Of a DNA stretch of 64,000 nt, positions 62,977 through 64,000 are shown piece by piece. The notes under the pieces are model-generated. The model was not told where the DNA came from. It was given only the letters and a program-made list of their open reading frames with translations, and ran no database searches. Both the position numbers and the translations under genes were made by a program. The stretch covers positions 94,674 through 158,673 of the forward strand of contig NZ_JAHKPT010000021.1 in assembly GCF_018860635.1 (NCBI RefSeq). The letters are read 5' to 3'. Position 1 is the first letter of the stretch; the number at the start of each line of letters is the position of its first letter. Source of the DNA: Aliiglaciecola lipolytica (lineage in GTDB: Bacteria > Pseudomonadota > Gammaproteobacteria > Enterobacterales > Alteromonadaceae).

Positions 62977-63831
62977 CTACTCTACTGCGGTCAAAAATTT
63001 GTGATGGAAACGCAGATGATCTTCAATAAAACTAGCGATGAAAAAGTAGCTGTGGTCATAACCTGGATGGTAATTGACCGTGGCTGGGTAGTGCATTTTT
63101 TTAGCTAGTTCGTCAAACGGCTTGGTTAATTTCTGACTCTCATAAAAGTTATCATCTAAACCCTGATCAATTAATATTGGCAGCTGCAAAAATTGACCTT
63201 GTTGCTGCAGCAATGTACACGCGTCGTACTGTTCCCATGCACTAATATCATCCCCTAAATAAGCGCGGAACGCTTTTTCACCCCAAGGGCAATTCAATGG
63301 ATTTACAATTGGCGCAAATGCAGAAATAGAGGTGTATTTTTGCATGTTAGATAGACCCAAAGTGAGCGCACCGTGGCCACCCATAGAGTGTCCTGCTAAT
63401 GCTACTTTTGGCATGCAATTAAAGGTTTGATTAATTAATTTGGGCAACTCATCCACAATGTAATCATACATATGATAATGAGCATTCCACGGTGCCTGGG
63501 TAGCGTTTAAATAAAAACCAGCCCCTTTACCTAAATCATAGCCTTCATCATCGGCAACCTCATCGCCTCTAGGGCTAGTATCGGGAGATACAATAATCAA
63601 CCCCAGTTCAGCCGCTACTCGCGCCGCACCAGCTTTAGTTACGAAGTTCTCGTCGGTACAGGTAAGACCACTTAACCAATAAATTACCGGTAAGGGCTTG
63701 TTTTGTTCAGCTTGTGGGGGCACATAAACACTCAAGTTCATTTCGCAATCCAGCACGCTCGATTGATGCTTAAAACGCTGCTGTTGACCACCGAATGATT
63801 TAATTGAAGAGGTTAGTTCCAAAACTGACAT
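62977..63831 (-). CDS. fghA: S-formylglutathione hydrolase
   Basis: A 284-aa alpha/beta-hydrolase that splits S-formylglutathione into formate and glutathione, the second step of glutathione-dependent formaldehyde detoxification. The hallmarks are YWLSGLTCTDENFVTKAGA, SPDTSPRGD, the nucleophile elbow GHSMGGHGAL (Ser149), an Asp in DQGLDDNFY and the His in GYDHSYFFI. The length matches the family (about 280). Its start overlaps the frmA stop by one base (TAATG), so the two are translationally coupled. Confidence 0.95.
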   Translation of the reverse strand: MSVLELTSSIKSFGGQQQRFKHQSSVLDCEMNLSVYVPPQAEQNKPLPVIYWLSGLTCTDENFVTKAGAARVAAELGLIIVSPDTSPRGDEVADDEGYDLGKGAGFYLNATQAPWNAHYHMYDYIVDELPKLINQTFNCMPKVALAGHSMGGHGALTLGLSNMQKYTSISAFAPIVNPLNCPWGEKAFRAYLGDDISAWEQYDACTLLQQQGQFLQLPILIDQGLDDNFYESQKLTKPFDELAKKMHYPATVNYHPGYDHSYFFIASFIEDHLRFHHKFLTAVE

Positions 63832-64000
63832 TAGAAATGTACCACCGATCTAATAGACTTACCTTCGTGCATTAAGTCGAAGGCTTTATTAATGTCTTCC
63901 AAACCCATTGTATGGGTGATGAAAGTATCGAGTTCGAATTCACCATCCATATACCGTTGCACATAATCGGGTAATTGGCTGCGACCTTTCACACCGCCAA
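63831..64000 (-). CDS. frmA: S-(hydroxymethyl)glutathione dehydrogenase, C-terminal fragment (cut by window edge)
   Basis: Only the last 55 codons are inside the window. The visible residues [16 protein letters not shown], then [18 protein letters not shown] and [15 protein letters not shown] are nearly the textbook C-terminus of class III alcohol dehydrogenase. The enzyme makes S-formylglutathione from the formaldehyde-glutathione adduct, the substrate of fghA directly downstream. The remainder lies beyond 64000 on the plus coordinate, so it is partial by window limit and not by mutation. Confidence 0.94.
   Translation of the reverse strand, partial: GGVKGRSQLPDYVQRYMDGEFELDTFITHTMGLEDINKAFDLMHEGKSIRSVVHF

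Overview
The window looks like chromosomal DNA of a low-GC marine gammaproteobacterium of the order Alteromonadales, close to Paraglaciecola, Aliiglaciecola or Glaciecola. I infer this from family content: DUF3192 lipoprotein, DUF2789, a TcpQ-domain protein, glnE near hldE, and above all a complete exosortase A (XrtA/PEP-CTERM) exopolysaccharide locus of the type common in these genera. There is no tRNA, rRNA, CRISPR array, transposase or integrase.

Positions 1-17.7 kb are housekeeping and regulatory DNA: small conserved proteins, a GNAT acetyltransferase, a CsrB-type regulatory RNA (2461-2817) with a GacA/UvrY-type box upstream, a large soluble five-PAS hybrid histidine kinase, a secreted M20 peptidase, an LpxL-like acyltransferase, a TcpQ-domain protein, glnE, a DUF350 membrane protein, a GIY-YIG protein, a HlyIII/PAQR membrane protein behind a FabR-like operator, hldE and an MscS channel.

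Positions 17.8-44.9 kb are the XrtA core. The XrtA ATPase (+) and a 54-aa membrane microprotein face a minus-strand export operon (lipoprotein exporter, chain-length determinant, tyrosine autokinase, outer-membrane protein). A divergent promoter region at 24.6-24.8 kb separates this from a roughly 20-kb, tightly packed plus-strand operon: initiating sugar transferase, deacetylase, FemAB protein, glycosyltransferases, exosortase A fused to EpsI, amidotransferase, more glycosyltransferases, a CapK-like adenylating enzyme, a 27-aa overlapping microprotein, an O-ligase-like polymerase, a TPR protein, a beta-propeller, a Wzx flippase, a second asparagine-synthase-like protein with a degenerate N-terminus, and a second deacetylase.

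Positions 44.9-58.8 kb are a second, mostly minus-strand glycan module: two sulfotransferases, a GT-C membrane glycosyltransferase, a second flippase, three GT4 and three GT2 enzymes (one of them polyprenyl-phosphate type), a FemAB/GNAT-like protein and a DegT-like enzyme. Positions 59-60.7 kb hold the paired exosortase-associated hydrolases 2 and 1. The window ends with a membrane-anchored glucose/sorbosone-dehydrogenase-like protein fused to cytochrome c and the formaldehyde-detoxification pair fghA-frmA (frmA cut by the window edge).

Together the genes describe synthesis, decoration (deacetylation, amidation, sulfation, acylation or aminoacylation), flipping, polymerisation and export of a cell-surface polysaccharide, with exosortase A presumably processing PEP-CTERM proteins encoded elsewhere, because none is visible here. 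The features most worth following are the CsrB RNA and its control site, the two microproteins, the FabR-like operator, and the degenerate enzymes of the EPS region.
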